Positions 17,137 through 27,500 of a DNA stretch of 64,000 nucleotides are shown here, piece after piece; positions within the stretch are counted from its first letter, which is position 1; the number at the start of each line of letters is the position of its first letter. The notes below the pieces were generated by a model. That model was not told the DNA's origin. It did not search any database and saw nothing but the letters and a program-made list of their open reading frames with translations. A program made the translations under genes and the position numbers. Source of the stretch: Pseudoalteromonas espejiana DSM 9414 (GTDB lineage Bacteria; Pseudomonadota; Gammaproteobacteria; Enterobacterales; Alteromonadaceae); NCBI RefSeq assembly GCF_002221525.1, contig NZ_CP011028.1:197001-261000 (forward strand). The letters are read 5' to 3'.

Positions 17137-18545
17137 TGATGAAACTAGTGCCAAGATACACAGACATAGCAGATAACTTCGCAATAGAGGATCAACCCTC
17201 AAGTGTTGCTACCCCGCAATTGCTGCTGTGGAACGCATCGTTAGCTAAGCAGTTTAATATAGATATTGAGCCGCAACTGCGTGCTAGTACCTTTGCAGGC
17301 AATGAACCACAGCAAATAAAGGCGGTAGCGCTTGGTTATTCTGGGCACCAGTTTGGGCACTTTTCACCACGCTTGGGTGATGGGCGAGCACATTTGCTCG
17401 GTGCTATAAGTGACGATAAAAACCAGCTATGGGATATTCAATTAAAAGGCTCAGGCGCTACGCCTTATTCTAGAGGAGGCGATGGGCGGTGTGCACTAGG
17501 TCCTGCTATTCGCGAATATATTATGAGCGAAGCAATGCATGGCTTAGGTATTAAAACCACGCGTTGCTTGGCTGTGGTTGGCACCGGCGAAGCTGTATAT
17601 CGTAATCCGCCGCAACCTGGCGCAATTGTTACTCGCCTAGCAAGTAGTCATATTCGAGTTGGCTCATTTCAATATTTAGCAACCCAAGGGGATACTGAGG
17701 GGCTTAAAAAGCTTGCCGATACAGCCATTGAGCGCCATTACCCTGAAATTAACACAACCGGGCCTGAGCGTTACATAGCCTTTTTAGATGCGGTGATAAA
17801 AAGCCAATTAGACTTAATAATTAGCTGGATGAGAGTCGGATTTATTCATGGTGTGATGAACACCGACAACACGCTAGTAAGTGGTGAAACCATCGATTAT
17901 GGCCCGTGTGCGATGATGAATGTATTTGATTTTGATACCGTATTTAGCTCTATTGATAAACAAGGACGTTATGCATTTGGTAATCAACCAAACATAGCGA
18001 GCTGGAACTGCGCTCGTTTAGCTGAGAGTTTAATAGCGCTCATTAATGATGACGACGAGCAAGCCGTAAACTTAATGACGCCCATAATCAGCCAGTTCTC
18101 AACGCTTTTTAACGAGCAGTACAATCAAATGTGGGCGCAAAAATTAGGTTTAGCGGGTCAGAATGAAGACGATGTGGAACTTGTCAGTAAGTTACTCCTG
18201 TTATTTCAAGAGCATAAACTTGACTATACTAATACCTTTGATGCGTTAACCGAATCCCTTAATGGTGATGAGCTACCAGAGGAATTAACGCAGTGGGCAA
18301 ACGCGTGGCAAAAAAGGTGCGATGAAAATAGCTATAACGTAATGCGAGCTGCCAACCCACGGGCTATACCGCGTAATCACATCGTTGAAGAAATACTTGC
18401 GCAATATAATCAACATGGCGAAAGCGAGCTGTTAAGCGACTTCTTAACGGTAATGAGTAATCCATATGATAAAACACCTAACTTAACCCGCTTTCAAGAG
18501 GCTGGCTTAAATGACCCGCGCTATCAGACTTTTTGCGGTACTTAA
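17136..18545 (+). CDS. selO: Protein adenylyltransferase SelO (YdiU)
   Basis: SelO is a pseudokinase-fold enzyme that transfers AMP from ATP to protein hydroxyl groups and takes part in oxidative-stress responses. The 469-residue protein shows the family core: LGYSGHQFGHFSPRLGDGRAHLLGAI, IQLKGSGATPYSRGGDGRCALGPAIREYIMSEAMHGLGI, VRVGSFQ-like RVGSFQYLA, and WMRVGFIHGVMNTDNTLVSGETIDYGPCAMMNVFD, the metal and catalytic region. Bacterial members usually end in a short C-terminus without selenocysteine, as here. Two adjacent ATGs (17136, 17139) are possible starts. It overlaps the upstream glycosylase gene. Confidence 0.96.
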   Translation: MMKLVPRYTDIADNFAIEDQPSSVATPQLLLWNASLAKQFNIDIEPQLRASTFAGNEPQQIKAVALGYSGHQFGHFSPRLGDGRAHLLGAISDDKNQLWDIQLKGSGATPYSRGGDGRCALGPAIREYIMSEAMHGLGIKTTRCLAVVGTGEAVYRNPPQPGAIVTRLASSHIRVGSFQYLATQGDTEGLKKLADTAIERHYPEINTTGPERYIAFLDAVIKSQLDLIISWMRVGFIHGVMNTDNTLVSGETIDYGPCAMMNVFDFDTVFSSIDKQGRYAFGNQPNIASWNCARLAESLIALINDDDEQAVNLMTPIISQFSTLFNEQYNQMWAQKLGLAGQNEDDVELVSKLLLLFQEHKLDYTNTFDALTESLNGDELPEELTQWANAWQKRCDENSYNVMRAANPRAIPRNHIVEEILAQYNQHGESELLSDFLTVMSNPYDKTPNLTRFQEAGLNDPRYQTFCGT

Positions 18546-18879
18546 GTATTGTAATAAATTGTAAGTTTTTGATTATAAATGGTCATTTTTATAAATTAGA
18601 GTGTACAATGATTGAGCAGTTACAAGCGTGGTGATATTCTTCGCGTTCATAAAAAGTAACTATTTATAAATTAACATAAATTATTAATTGCTGATTAGGT
18701 AAAAATTTTTACTTAACCTACAATTGTTGGTTGGAATGCCTGTAGATCGTTGAAAAAATTTATAATCTTTATTTTTCGTTAAGTATCGATTAACAAAAGC
18801 TCGGGTAGTGTGTACAAAACTGGTTGAGCTAGTATCGATTAGCTACAATTTTTTAAGTTGTTAAAATGGGAAGAAAACA
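18546..18879 (+). other. Long leader of the OmpA-family gene
   Basis: This 334-bp gap has no credible gene. It contains a perfect palindrome GTAAAAATTTTTAC (18699-18712), a TATAAT at 18761-18766 that could be the promoter -10, and two related inverted repeats listed separately. The leader after that -10 would be about 110 bases, a usual length for regulated outer-membrane protein mRNAs. Confidence 0.45.
18778..18843 (+). repeat. Two AGTATCGATTA inverted repeats in the OmpA leader
   Basis: GTTAAGTATCGATTAAC (18778-18794) and GCTAGTATCGATTAGC (18828-18843) share the 11-base core AGTATCGATTA. Each forms its own short inverted repeat with different arms (GTTAA/TTAAC and GCTA/TAGC). Their centres are 50 bp apart. 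They could be paired protein sites or two RNA hairpins presenting the same loop. Confidence 0.55.
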
Positions 18880-19935
18880 ATGAAATTAAAATCACTTACA
18901 ATTGCAATTGCGTTAGCTGCAACTAGCGCGTCTACATTCGCTGCCGACAAAGAAGAAGGCTTCTACATTGGCGCATTTGGCGACTACTATGATGCATCAT
19001 GGGAAAACATGCGTGCTCAAGCTGGCCTTGACGTAAACGAGTCAACTGGCTGGGGTGTTGAAGCAGGTTACCGTTTCAGTGATTACTGGAGTGCACGTCT
19101 TGAGTATGCAGACATGGACTTTAACGCATTTGATAAAGCTGCTGGCAACCGTAATAACATTGACGGCGAGCGTTACGGTATTGATGCACTTTACCACCTT
19201 GACGGCGGTCCTTTCTACGGTCTATTTGGTATTAAAGAAATGGACGTAGTAGATGACAACACATTCTTAAATGCAGGTGTTGGTTACCAACACTTCATTA
19301 CTGATGGCTTATTTGTAAATGCTGAAACAGCTGTATACCAAGGTTTAGACCGTGGTTACACAGATGTAGGTGCTAAAATTGGTATTAACTACTTATTTGG
19401 CCAAAACTCTATGCCAGCAGAACCAGTACAACCAGCACCTACAGTTGTAGAAGTGCCTGTACAACCTCAAGATAGCGACAACGACAACATCTTAGATGCT
19501 GATGATCAATGTCCAAATACTCCAATGGAAGATGCTGTAGACGGTACAGGTTGTACTTTATACGAAGACCGTGAAGTAACAACTAGCTTACTCGTTACTT
19601 TCCCGCATGATTCAGCAGAAGTTGGTTCCCAGTACTTTACTGATATCGCTTCAGTATCTGAGTTCTTAAAAGAGCACACAGATACAACTGTACTACTTGA
19701 AGGTCATGCTTCAGCGGTAGGTAATGCTAACTACAACAAGATGCTTTCTAAAAAGCGTGCTGATGATGTAGCACAAGAGCTAATTAAAGACGGTATTGAT
19801 GAAGAGCGTATTACAACAGTTGGTCTTGGTGAAGAGCGTCTTAAAAACACAGCTAACACTAAAGCAGCTCACGCAGAAAACCGTCGTGTAGAAGCGCATG
19901 TAAAATCTATTGAGCGTGTAAAAGTTAAGCGTTAA
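18880..19935 (+). CDS. OmpA-family outer membrane protein
   Basis: A 351-residue protein: signal peptide (MKLKSLTIAIALAATSASTFA), an eight-strand beta-barrel domain (about 22-172, GFYIGAFGDYYDASWEN, GVEAGYRFSDYWSARLEYADM), a proline-rich hinge (PAEPVQPAPTVVEVPVQPQ), a thrombospondin type 3 calcium-binding repeat (DSDNDNILDADDQCPNTP) and a C-terminal OmpA peptidoglycan-binding domain (LLEGHASAVGNANYNKMLSKKRADDV). It probably links the outer membrane to peptidoglycan. Codon choice is that of a highly expressed gene. Its terminator has been split by an IS element just downstream. Confidence 0.93.
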   Translation: MKLKSLTIAIALAATSASTFAADKEEGFYIGAFGDYYDASWENMRAQAGLDVNESTGWGVEAGYRFSDYWSARLEYADMDFNAFDKAAGNRNNIDGERYGIDALYHLDGGPFYGLFGIKEMDVVDDNTFLNAGVGYQHFITDGLFVNAETAVYQGLDRGYTDVGAKIGINYLFGQNSMPAEPVQPAPTVVEVPVQPQDSDNDNILDADDQCPNTPMEDAVDGTGCTLYEDREVTTSLLVTFPHDSAEVGSQYFTDIASVSEFLKEHTDTTVLLEGHASAVGNANYNKMLSKKRADDVAQELIKDGIDEERITTVGLGEERLKNTANTKAAHAENRRVEAHVKSIERVKVKR

Positions 19936-19962
19936 TAGTTAATTACTAAATTTAAAAAGCCC

Positions 19963-19973
19963 AGCCTAGTGCT
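19963..19973. repeat. 11-bp target-site duplication, left copy
   Basis: AGCCTAGTGCT occurs here and again at 21403-21413, immediately flanking the IS inverted repeats. IS4 is known to make duplications of about 11-13 bp. Confidence 0.93.
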
Positions 19974-19977
19974 TAAT

Positions 19978-20009
19978 GCCAGTCAGTTAACAACTGACTG
20001 GCGTTTTTT
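19978..20009 (+). terminator. Terminator-like hairpin in the IS left end
   Basis: GCCAGTCAGTT (19978-19988) pairs perfectly with AACTGACTGGC (19992-20002) around AAC, followed by G and six T residues on the plus strand. It overlaps the transposase stop codon. It can stop plus-strand transcription coming from the OmpA gene. Confidence 0.85.
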
Positions 20010-21308
20010 ATTGGAATACTTACTGGGCTTTGGTTTCACACACCTTGGATACGCTCTCTCTCGTTTTATCGGTAAAATATGATGTTCAACTTGTGCTTGT
20101 AGTTGCTCAATAGATTTTGGGATACGTCCCGCATTCTCTATAAACATCGTGTGAATTAAGTTAATAATACTGATTGCGCACGTCGTAAAACTCAGGTGCT
20201 TGGCATAAAGTCCCGGCTTTTTCTGCGCCATTTTTACCATCTGATACCTGAGTAAGTTATAGCTAAGCATTATGCCCCATAGCTCTTGCGCTATCATATC
20301 TGGCTTTTTACTGCGTAACGTGAAGTGACTATTTAATAAGGTTTGTTTCATTTCTCGATAGCCAAGTTCTATTTCCCATCGGTCGCTGTATAAGTCAACG
20401 ATTTCAGCCTTGGGAAAACGCATTGGGTCGCTCAATGACGTCAGAATATTTACTTCTTTCCCTTTAATTGTTTTCGTTACCAGCCTTACTTCAATGTCCA
20501 TAGGTAAGTCTGCAAACTTTTTTCTCGCTTGCGCTGTTGTTTTTAGTTTGATGAGTTTGTCTTGACGTCCTAAAGAGCGAACGACTTCGTACTGGGTTCC
20601 TTTTCTCATGGGTTGGAGCCAATGGCGGTTTTTTCCTGCATGATGCCAGCGATTTAGTAAGCCCAAAGAATAAAAGCCTCTGTCAAATAACGTGAGTGAA
20701 TTATCGGGTGTTACTTCGATTAAGTCTTCTGCAAGTACCATTTCGCTTGAGCGGCAGCTATCAAAGGCACTCCCCAATAATAAATGGCTAGTCAGCTCCA
20801 TTAGGCATACCATACGAACTTGAGGAAAGGCCGTATCACCGTGCTGGTTTTTCCAAGCAGAAAATTCTTGATGATTTTCCTGGGTATCAGGTGTGCGCCA
20901 AATAACGCCATCAACGCCTAAGAGAGATAACCCGCACCATGTGGGATGGTTAGCATCCTTATTCCACATTTTTTGACTTTGTTCAAAGACTTCTTTCACT
21001 GCACCAGCGCCAAGGCGTTGTCTTGCTTGTACGACAGCACTAGGCGCAACAAGCTCTTTTTTACCGGGTAATGCTAAACCCAATTTACTGACAATGCTCC
21101 AGAGTGGGTCTTCACGATAAAGTGACATACAAATTACAGTCCAAACAGCCATTTCAACAGGCAGCCTTCTTCGTCTTATAGTCGCGACACCGGCTGTTTC
21201 AGCACATTGTTTGATAAAATCAGAGCATAAAAAATCACTCAGTTGACCTAAGCCTTCTGAGTTAGGGGCATAGCCATTGGCAAGAGAAAGTGCGGTAGTG
21301 AGTTGCAA
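19983..21308 (-). CDS. IS4-family transposase
   Basis: A 441-residue DDE transposase that aligns along its whole length with E. coli IS4 transposase by eye ([67 protein letters not shown]). Catalytic residues are D133, D209 and E314. The IS4 signature Y-x2-R-x3-E-x6-K is Y307, R310, E314, K321. The start is a TTG at 21308 with AGGAG at 21318-21322 (minus strand), nine bases away. That ribosome site is buried in a 13-bp stem, a usual way of silencing read-through expression. No frameshift is present. Confidence 0.95.
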   Translation of the reverse strand: MQLTTALSLANGYAPNSEGLGQLSDFLCSDFIKQCAETAGVATIRRRRLPVEMAVWTVICMSLYREDPLWSIVSKLGLALPGKKELVAPSAVVQARQRLGAGAVKEVFEQSQKMWNKDANHPTWCGLSLLGVDGVIWRTPDTQENHQEFSAWKNQHGDTAFPQVRMVCLMELTSHLLLGSAFDSCRSSEMVLAEDLIEVTPDNSLTLFDRGFYSLGLLNRWHHAGKNRHWLQPMRKGTQYEVVRSLGRQDKLIKLKTTAQARKKFADLPMDIEVRLVTKTIKGKEVNILTSLSDPMRFPKAEIVDLYSDRWEIELGYREMKQTLLNSHFTLRSKKPDMIAQELWGIMLSYNLLRYQMVKMAQKKPGLYAKHLSFTTCAISIINLIHTMFIENAGRIPKSIEQLQAQVEHHILPIKRERAYPRCVKPKPSKYSNKKRQSVVN

Positions 21309-21312
21309 AAGA

Positions 21313-21342
21313 AAAGACTCCTGAATAAATTCAGGAGTCTTT
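21313..21342 (-). promoter_or_regulatory. Hairpin sequestering the transposase ribosome site
   Basis: AAAGACTCCTGAA (21313-21325) pairs perfectly with TTCAGGAGTCTTT (21330-21342), loop TAAA. On the minus-strand RNA the AGGAG of the transposase lies in the second arm. Transcripts entering from outside the IS would fold it shut. Confidence 0.8.
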
Positions 21343-21402
21343 ATATACTAGCCAGAAGATCGGTCAATGGATCATTAAATATTTCTTAACTGATCGGCAT
21401 TA

Positions 21403-21413
21403 AGCCTAGTGCT
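21403..21413. repeat. 11-bp target-site duplication, right copy
   Basis: AGCCTAGTGCT, identical to 19963-19973. The GGGTTTTTTT that follows is the displaced right arm and T run of the OmpA-gene terminator. Confidence 0.93.
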
Positions 21414-21684
21414 GGGTTTTTTTATGCCTGAAATAAACCAATTTAATTTGCAAGACGGGCTTAAACAAGAATGATTATTACTTAACAAGCATTCATGAGA
21501 ATAGATTTTACGCCAACCACTATTCATAACATTTATAGTCGGTATAATCAGTTGCTTAACTGGATGGATTTTCATCTATAAATAAAAGCTTTATAATCAC
21601 GCGTTAGAATACTATAAGTATTGGGTAACTTTTTTGCGCATGAGGCGCTACCGAATACTTTCACGTCACCAAGAGGGCAATATT

Positions 21685-24282
21685 GTGCTACAAGAATATC
21701 GTAAACACGTAGAAGAACGTGCCGCGTTAGGTATCGTACCAGCGCCATTAGATGCTCAGCAAACGGCTGATCTTATTGAACTAATTAAAACTCCACCGGC
21801 AGGTGAAGAAGAGTTCATCCTAGATTTATTAATCAACCGCGTACCACCAGGTGTTGATGATGCAGCTTACATTAAAGCAGGCTTTTTAGCGGCAGTTGCT
21901 AAAAGCGAAGCACAATCTCCATTATTATCTAAAGAAAAAGCAGCAGAATTATTAGGTACAATGTTAGGTGGCTACAATATCGCCCCAATGATTGAGCTAC
22001 TTGATGACGAAGCGCTTGCACCTATCGCAGTTAAAGGTCTTTCTAACACGCTATTAATGTTTGATGCATTTTATGACGTAGAAGAAAAATCAAAAGCGGG
22101 TAATGAGCACGCTAAAAAAATTATTCAGTCTTGGGCAGACGCAGAATGGTTTACTAACAAACCAGCTGTTGCTGAAAAAATTTCAGTAACTGTATTTAAA
22201 GTAACTGGCGAAACAAACACCGATGACTTATCTCCTGCACCAGATGCATGGTCACGTCCTGATATCCCACTTCATGCTTTAGCAATGCTAAAAAATGAGC
22301 GTGACGGTATTGTTCCTGACAAAGCGGGTGAAGTAGGTCCAATCACTAAACTTGAAGAGTTAAAAACTCAAGGTTTACCACTTGCTTACGTAGGTGATGT
22401 TGTTGGTACAGGTTCTTCTCGTAAATCTGCAACTAACTCTGTGCTTTGGTTTATGGGCGACGATATCCCATTTGTACCAAATAAGCGCGTTGGTGGTGTA
22501 TGTTTAGGTAACAAAATTGCGCCTATCTTCTTCAACACAATGGAAGATTCGGGTGCATTACCAATCGAATTAAATGTTGATGAGTTCAACATGGGTGATC
22601 AAATTGATATTTACCCATACGAAGGTGTTGTTAAGCGTCACGGTACTGATGACGTTATCTCTACTTTTGAACTTAAGTCAGACGTAATTTTAGATGAAGT
22701 ACGTGCCGGTGGCCGTATTCCTCTAATCATTGGTCGTGGTTTAACAGACAAAGCACGTACATCTTTAGGCTTAGGCGCTACTGACGTATTTAAAGTACCA
22801 GCAGTAACTGAAGTTTCTGATAAAGGCTTTACACTAGCGCAAAAAATGGTTGGTAAAGCATGTAACGTAGCCGGTATTCGCCCAGGCCAATACTGTGAGC
22901 CTAAAATGACCACTGTAGGTTCGCAAGATACTACAGGTCCTATGACTCGTGATGAGCTTAAAGATTTAGCATGTTTAGGTTTCTCTGCAGATTTAACAAT
23001 GCAGTCTTTCTGTCATACCTCTGCTTACCCTAAACCAATTGATGTAAACACTCACCATACGCTTCCTGATTTCATCATGAACCGTGGCGGTGTTTCACTT
23101 CGCCCAGGCGACGGTGTAATTCACTCATGGTTAAACCGTATGTTATTACCAGATACTGTAGGTACTGGTGGTGACTCACATACTCGTTTCCCATTAGGTA
23201 TTTCGTTCCCAGCGGGTTCAGGTGCAGTAGCATTCGCAGCAGCAACAGGTGTTATGCCTCTCGATATGCCTGAGTCTATTTTGGTTCGCTTTAAAGGTGA
23301 AATGCAACCAGGTATCACTTTACGTGACCTAGTACACGCAATCCCTTACTACGGTATTAAGCAAGGCTTATTAACAGTAGAGAAAAAAGGCAAAATCAAC
23401 GAGTTCTCTGGTCGCGTACTAGAAATTGAAGGTGTTGAGCACTTAACTGTTGAGCAAGCATTTGAATTATCAGATGCATCAGCAGAGCGTTCAGCAGCAG
23501 GTTGTACTGTTAAGCTTTCTAAAGAGTCAATCAGCGAATACCTTGAGTCTAACATTGTTATGCTTAAGTGGATGATCTCTGAAGGTTACGGCGATGTACG
23601 TACTATCGAGCGTCGTATTACTGCAATGCAAGAATGGTTAGCTAACCCAGAACTTATGGAAGCTGACGCTGACGCAGAATATAAACACGTTGTAGAAATT
23701 GACCTAGCAGAGATTAAAGAGCCAATCCTTTGTGCTCCAAATGACCCTGATGATGCACGTTTACTTTCTGATGTTACTGGCGAGAAAATTGATGAAGTAT
23801 TCATCGGTTCTTGTATGACAAACATTGGTCACTTCCGTGCTGCTGGTAAATTACTCGATGGCTTTACAGGTCGTATCCCAACACAGCTTTGGGTTGCTCC
23901 ACCAACTAAGATGGATAAAGACCAACTAACTGACGAAGGTTACTACGGTATCTTTGGTCGCATTGGTGCACGTATCGAAACGCCAGGTTGTTCGCTATGT
24001 ATGGGTAACCAAGCGCGTGTTGCTGATAAAGCAACCGTTGTTTCTACCTCTACACGTAACTTCCCTAACCGTTTAGGTAATGGCGCAAACGTATTCTTAG
24101 CATCAGCAGAGCTTGCAGCAATTGCTGCTATTTTAGGTAAATTACCTACGCCAGCTGAGTACCAAGAATACGCTAACAAGATCAATGCAACGGCTGCAGA
24201 TACATACCGTTACTTGAACTTCCACCGTATGCCTCAGTACACTAAAAAAGCAGACAACGTAATTATTCAGCAAGCTGTATAA
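21685..24282 (+). CDS. acnB: Bifunctional aconitate hydratase 2/2-methylisocitrate dehydratase
   Basis: AcnB is the main TCA-cycle aconitase (citrate to isocitrate through cis-aconitate) and also acts on methylisocitrate. A GTG at 21685 after AAGAGG (21671-21676) gives an N-terminus ([17 protein letters not shown]) that lines up with E. coli AcnB and exactly 865 residues, the E. coli length. A longer in-frame start at 21634 is therefore rejected. Seen are the HEAT-like N-terminal domain, the swivel domain ([20 protein letters not shown]), and the 4Fe-4S cysteines in [16 protein letters not shown] and [11 protein letters not shown]. It is a single gene with its own terminator. Confidence 0.98.
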   Translation: MLQEYRKHVEERAALGIVPAPLDAQQTADLIELIKTPPAGEEEFILDLLINRVPPGVDDAAYIKAGFLAAVAKSEAQSPLLSKEKAAELLGTMLGGYNIAPMIELLDDEALAPIAVKGLSNTLLMFDAFYDVEEKSKAGNEHAKKIIQSWADAEWFTNKPAVAEKISVTVFKVTGETNTDDLSPAPDAWSRPDIPLHALAMLKNERDGIVPDKAGEVGPITKLEELKTQGLPLAYVGDVVGTGSSRKSATNSVLWFMGDDIPFVPNKRVGGVCLGNKIAPIFFNTMEDSGALPIELNVDEFNMGDQIDIYPYEGVVKRHGTDDVISTFELKSDVILDEVRAGGRIPLIIGRGLTDKARTSLGLGATDVFKVPAVTEVSDKGFTLAQKMVGKACNVAGIRPGQYCEPKMTTVGSQDTTGPMTRDELKDLACLGFSADLTMQSFCHTSAYPKPIDVNTHHTLPDFIMNRGGVSLRPGDGVIHSWLNRMLLPDTVGTGGDSHTRFPLGISFPAGSGAVAFAAATGVMPLDMPESILVRFKGEMQPGITLRDLVHAIPYYGIKQGLLTVEKKGKINEFSGRVLEIEGVEHLTVEQAFELSDASAERSAAGCTVKLSKESISEYLESNIVMLKWMISEGYGDVRTIERRITAMQEWLANPELMEADADAEYKHVVEIDLAEIKEPILCAPNDPDDARLLSDVTGEKIDEVFIGSCMTNIGHFRAAGKLLDGFTGRIPTQLWVAPPTKMDKDQLTDEGYYGIFGRIGARIETPGCSLCMGNQARVADKATVVSTSTRNFPNRLGNGANVFLASAELAAIAAILGKLPTPAEYQEYANKINATAADTYRYLNFHRMPQYTKKADNVIIQQAV

Positions 24283-24296
24283 TTTAAATCTGTTTA

Positions 24297-24322
24297 AAAA
24301 AACCCGCTAAAGCGGGTTTTTT
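24297..24322 (+). terminator. Rho-independent terminator of acnB
   Basis: AACCCGCT (24301-24308) pairs with AGCGGGTT (24311-24318), flanked by A and T runs. Confidence 0.93.
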
Positions 24323-24515
24323 ATTGGCTAAAATAAATTTTAATACTTTCAGCAGCTAAGCTTGAAAAATCGATAATTGGCATAATAATCAGTAAATAAA
24401 GTTGAAAATTAACAAAAAATGAACAATTATATGTGGCAATAACATTTGTAAATGGTTGAGGGAGCAATCAACAAGTATTTTCTTGCTCCGCATTAAATAA
24501 CTATCGGAGCACATA

Positions 24516-27500
24516 ATGGAAAATAAAAGTAACTACCGATTAAAACTAATAGCGAGTACTGTGAGTGCGTGTTTTTTAGTATCTGGCTGTAGTTTTGATA
24601 AAGATGAGGATAGCGACGAAACTGTAAACTTAGCCCCCTCTGTAGCAATTTCTGGCCAAGGCGAAATACAAGAAAAAACCAGCTTTTCACTTACTGCCAG
24701 CGCTTCAGACTCAGACGGGCAAATAGCCAATTATTATTGGCAGCATGACTCCACTTTAAACCTCAGCGCACAAAACCCAAACTCAAATGAAATCACTTAT
24801 CTCTCACCCGACATTACAGAAGATGTAACCGTTAATTTTACAGTAACAGTAGAAGATGATGATGGAGCAACAACAAGCGCTACTCAGCAAGTATTAATTA
24901 AACGTAACTCAACGGCAGTTACGCTTAATGGCTTAATTACCGACAACACAATTAGTTTTGCAAGTGTAGAAATAACCATAGGTGATAAAACTTATTCAGC
25001 TACAGCAGATGAAAATGGTGTTTATACAATAGTATTAGATGTTGATGAAGCCTTAGAGCAAACCCTAGTAAAAGTTAAAGCTAAAGGGCGGGATGATTTA
25101 AATCCTGGGGTTGAATTTATCTCTCAGCTTAGCTCTGTTAAAAAGTTAGCTACGCAAGCAGGTGATGATGGCATTTTAGACAGTGATGAAAATTTTGGTG
25201 TTAACACAACTAATGTGACAACAGCAGAGTACGCACTTATTGTTAGAGATGGTGATGAACCGACAAGTGAAGATGAGCTAGATAATGCACTTTTAAATGT
25301 GGATGCTGATGAAAAAGTACAACTTGCAAGCCTGATTAAAATTATTGTAGATAACCCTGATTACGAGCTGCCGGAGGGCGTAGAGAGTACCCTCGATTTA
25401 GTAACTAATGAAGAAGCAGCAGAGCAGTTTGAAGAGGATGTTAATGAGCAAGACCCTGACCTAATAGAGCAAACAAAAACCGAAATTAAAGAAGATGAAG
25501 ATTTAGTAACAGGCTCAAAAGAGTCATTGGTTGGTGAATATATAATTAACTCTCCGCGCTATTATGCAAATCCAGCCAGTCACTTAACTTTAAACGAGAA
25601 CGGTACTGGTCAATATCATGCAGTTACAGGTAGTTCAGTAACTTGGCAAGAAGTGAGTGGAAAAATAGAAGTAGCCCTGCAGTCCCCTGTACTTATTAAT
25701 GAATACTTTCAAATTAAAGATGATATAGAAACTATCCATGAGGAGTACCTAAATTCATTTTCGTTACAAGTACTCGGCGAAAACGAAGTTTTTAAAACAA
25801 TAGATATTAAAAGTGATATTACAGTTTACGAAAACAGCGTTGAGGCACAAAACAAGCAAGAAATACAAACCACCAACCTTATTCTTAAAAGTAAAACCTT
25901 AAGTTTGACCGCAGAAGATGTCGTGGGTGAATGGGAAATGGAGCGAACAGAAAGCCGTAACTATGTTAGCCACCTAGAGACGATTGCCTTTTACGAAGAT
26001 GGTACAGGCGTTGTTTTAAGTGATAATTCAGCACCGTTTGAGTGGGAGCTGACTAATAATAAATTAACAGTAACCTATGATGAAGACGGTAGCATTGGAA
26101 CAACAAATTTTTGGTTTACTAAAAATTTAAAAGCAGGCTATCAATTAGTTTCATTAGATACTACATCAGCCGACCCAGCTGATAGCCAGTATGGCTTAAT
26201 GATAAAAAGAGAAACGGTGTCTTTATCCAATGATGACTTAATTGGGCGCTGGCAGGGATTTGTTGGTACGGCACAACTTTATGACATGAACGTGTTTGCC
26301 GATGGCACCATAATGTTAGGACTTGGCACAACGTCTTACCAAGGGATTCTTGAGGATGGAAAACTAACTAGACGCCGCTATGAATATAATGGCTACACCG
26401 TTAGCAGTTGTGAAGGGTTTGATGAAACCTGTTACTTAAGCGCAGAAGTGACCCATGACATCATTGCAGTAGAGAACAGCCATTACTACTTACTAAGAGA
26501 GTTTAAATGGTTTTCTCCGCAAGGGGATATGTATGATATCCAAAAAGGTTTACTCATTTATCAGTACAGTAAAGAGCTAAGCTATTCAGAGTTTACCCCT
26601 TATTTACTACAAAGCAGTTTTAACCTTTATAAAAGTGCTGATGAGCAAGTAATAGAAGATCGAATTCGGGTTAATTACGATGACGGCTCATTTACGATAA
26701 CAATCGATGGTATCGAGTATGAAGCGCAGTTAAATGAAGGTGTAATTGAATACCAAAAAGGTGGACAAACATGGCTATTTGAAATTATTAGTGGTGATGG
26801 TGAAACATACACTATTTGTAATTACCAACAAGGTAGTAGCTGTACACAGAGCGATAAAACAGTTTATCAATCTAAAAACCCACGAGTGACTTTAACAGCT
26901 CAATCTAATGAATTTGGTCAACTACAGCCAGCAGTGCAAGAGGTGCCTTTTGCTCAGCTGGTTGGTTTTAATATAGCGCCTAATGAAGGCTATGAAGTTG
27001 ATTCAATAGAAGGTTGCGAAGGTTATATTGAGGGGGAATATTATATTGCCTTTAGTGGACACAGTGACTGCGAAATTAATGCGACCTTTGTAGAAAAACC
27101 AGAAACAATATCAGGGCAATTTTTAATTAATAATCCTGATTATTTTACCTCTACCTCTTTCAAATTAGAGCTTAATGAAAATGATGAGGGCAGCTTTACT
27201 GGCAGTAACCAAGTAGCAATATCTTGGAGCAAATATTTTGATGAAATTAGAGTTTATTTTTCTGATGAGTATGTATTAAATGAAAGTGTTGCGTATGAAG
27301 TTGAAAATGGCACTCAAGTAGAAGTTAGACGTAAAGATGTAATGACCAGTATTGTACTAAAGGAACGTTTCGATTTAGGTAACGGCTGGTACGAAATGAC
27401 GCAGAGTATAAGTAAGTTTCGTAACGAGGAACTAGTTGAAGAGTGGCACAGTGATAGCCATGTTAAGTTATTTGATTCAGTAGTGCCTCAAATTGATTTA

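Larger units (their letters stand above)
19974..21402 (-). mobile_element. Complete IS4-family insertion sequence, 1429 bp
   Basis: The ends are imperfect inverted repeats starting TAATGCC: left TAATGCCAGTCAGTTAA, right (reverse complement) TAATGCCGATCAGTTAAG. The right-end sequence closely resembles the IS4 terminus as I recall it, and the 1429-bp length is close to IS4 (1426 bp). It carries one intact transposase gene and is bounded by an identical 11-bp target duplication, so the insertion is recent or well preserved and the element may be active. Confidence 0.95.
19955..21423 (+). terminator. OmpA-gene terminator split by the IS element
   Basis: Joining the left flank (ending AGCCTAGTGCT at 19973) to the right flank after the IS (GGGTTTTTTT from 21414) rebuilds a classic terminator. 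AAAAAGCCCAGC pairs with GCTGGGTTTTTTT around a CTAGT loop. The IS entered at the loop and right arm. A replacement hairpin with six T residues inside the IS end (19978-20009) lies directly after the gene. Confidence 0.8.

Noticed and set aside
21375..21575. 66-codon minus-strand frame between the IS and acnB
   Set aside because: It spans the IS boundary and target duplication, has no ribosome site and would be created only by the insertion.
22386..24185. Series of minus-strand open frames of 65-91 codons inside acnB
   Set aside because: Antisense shadows caused by the codon bias of a highly expressed gene; no starts with ribosome sites.
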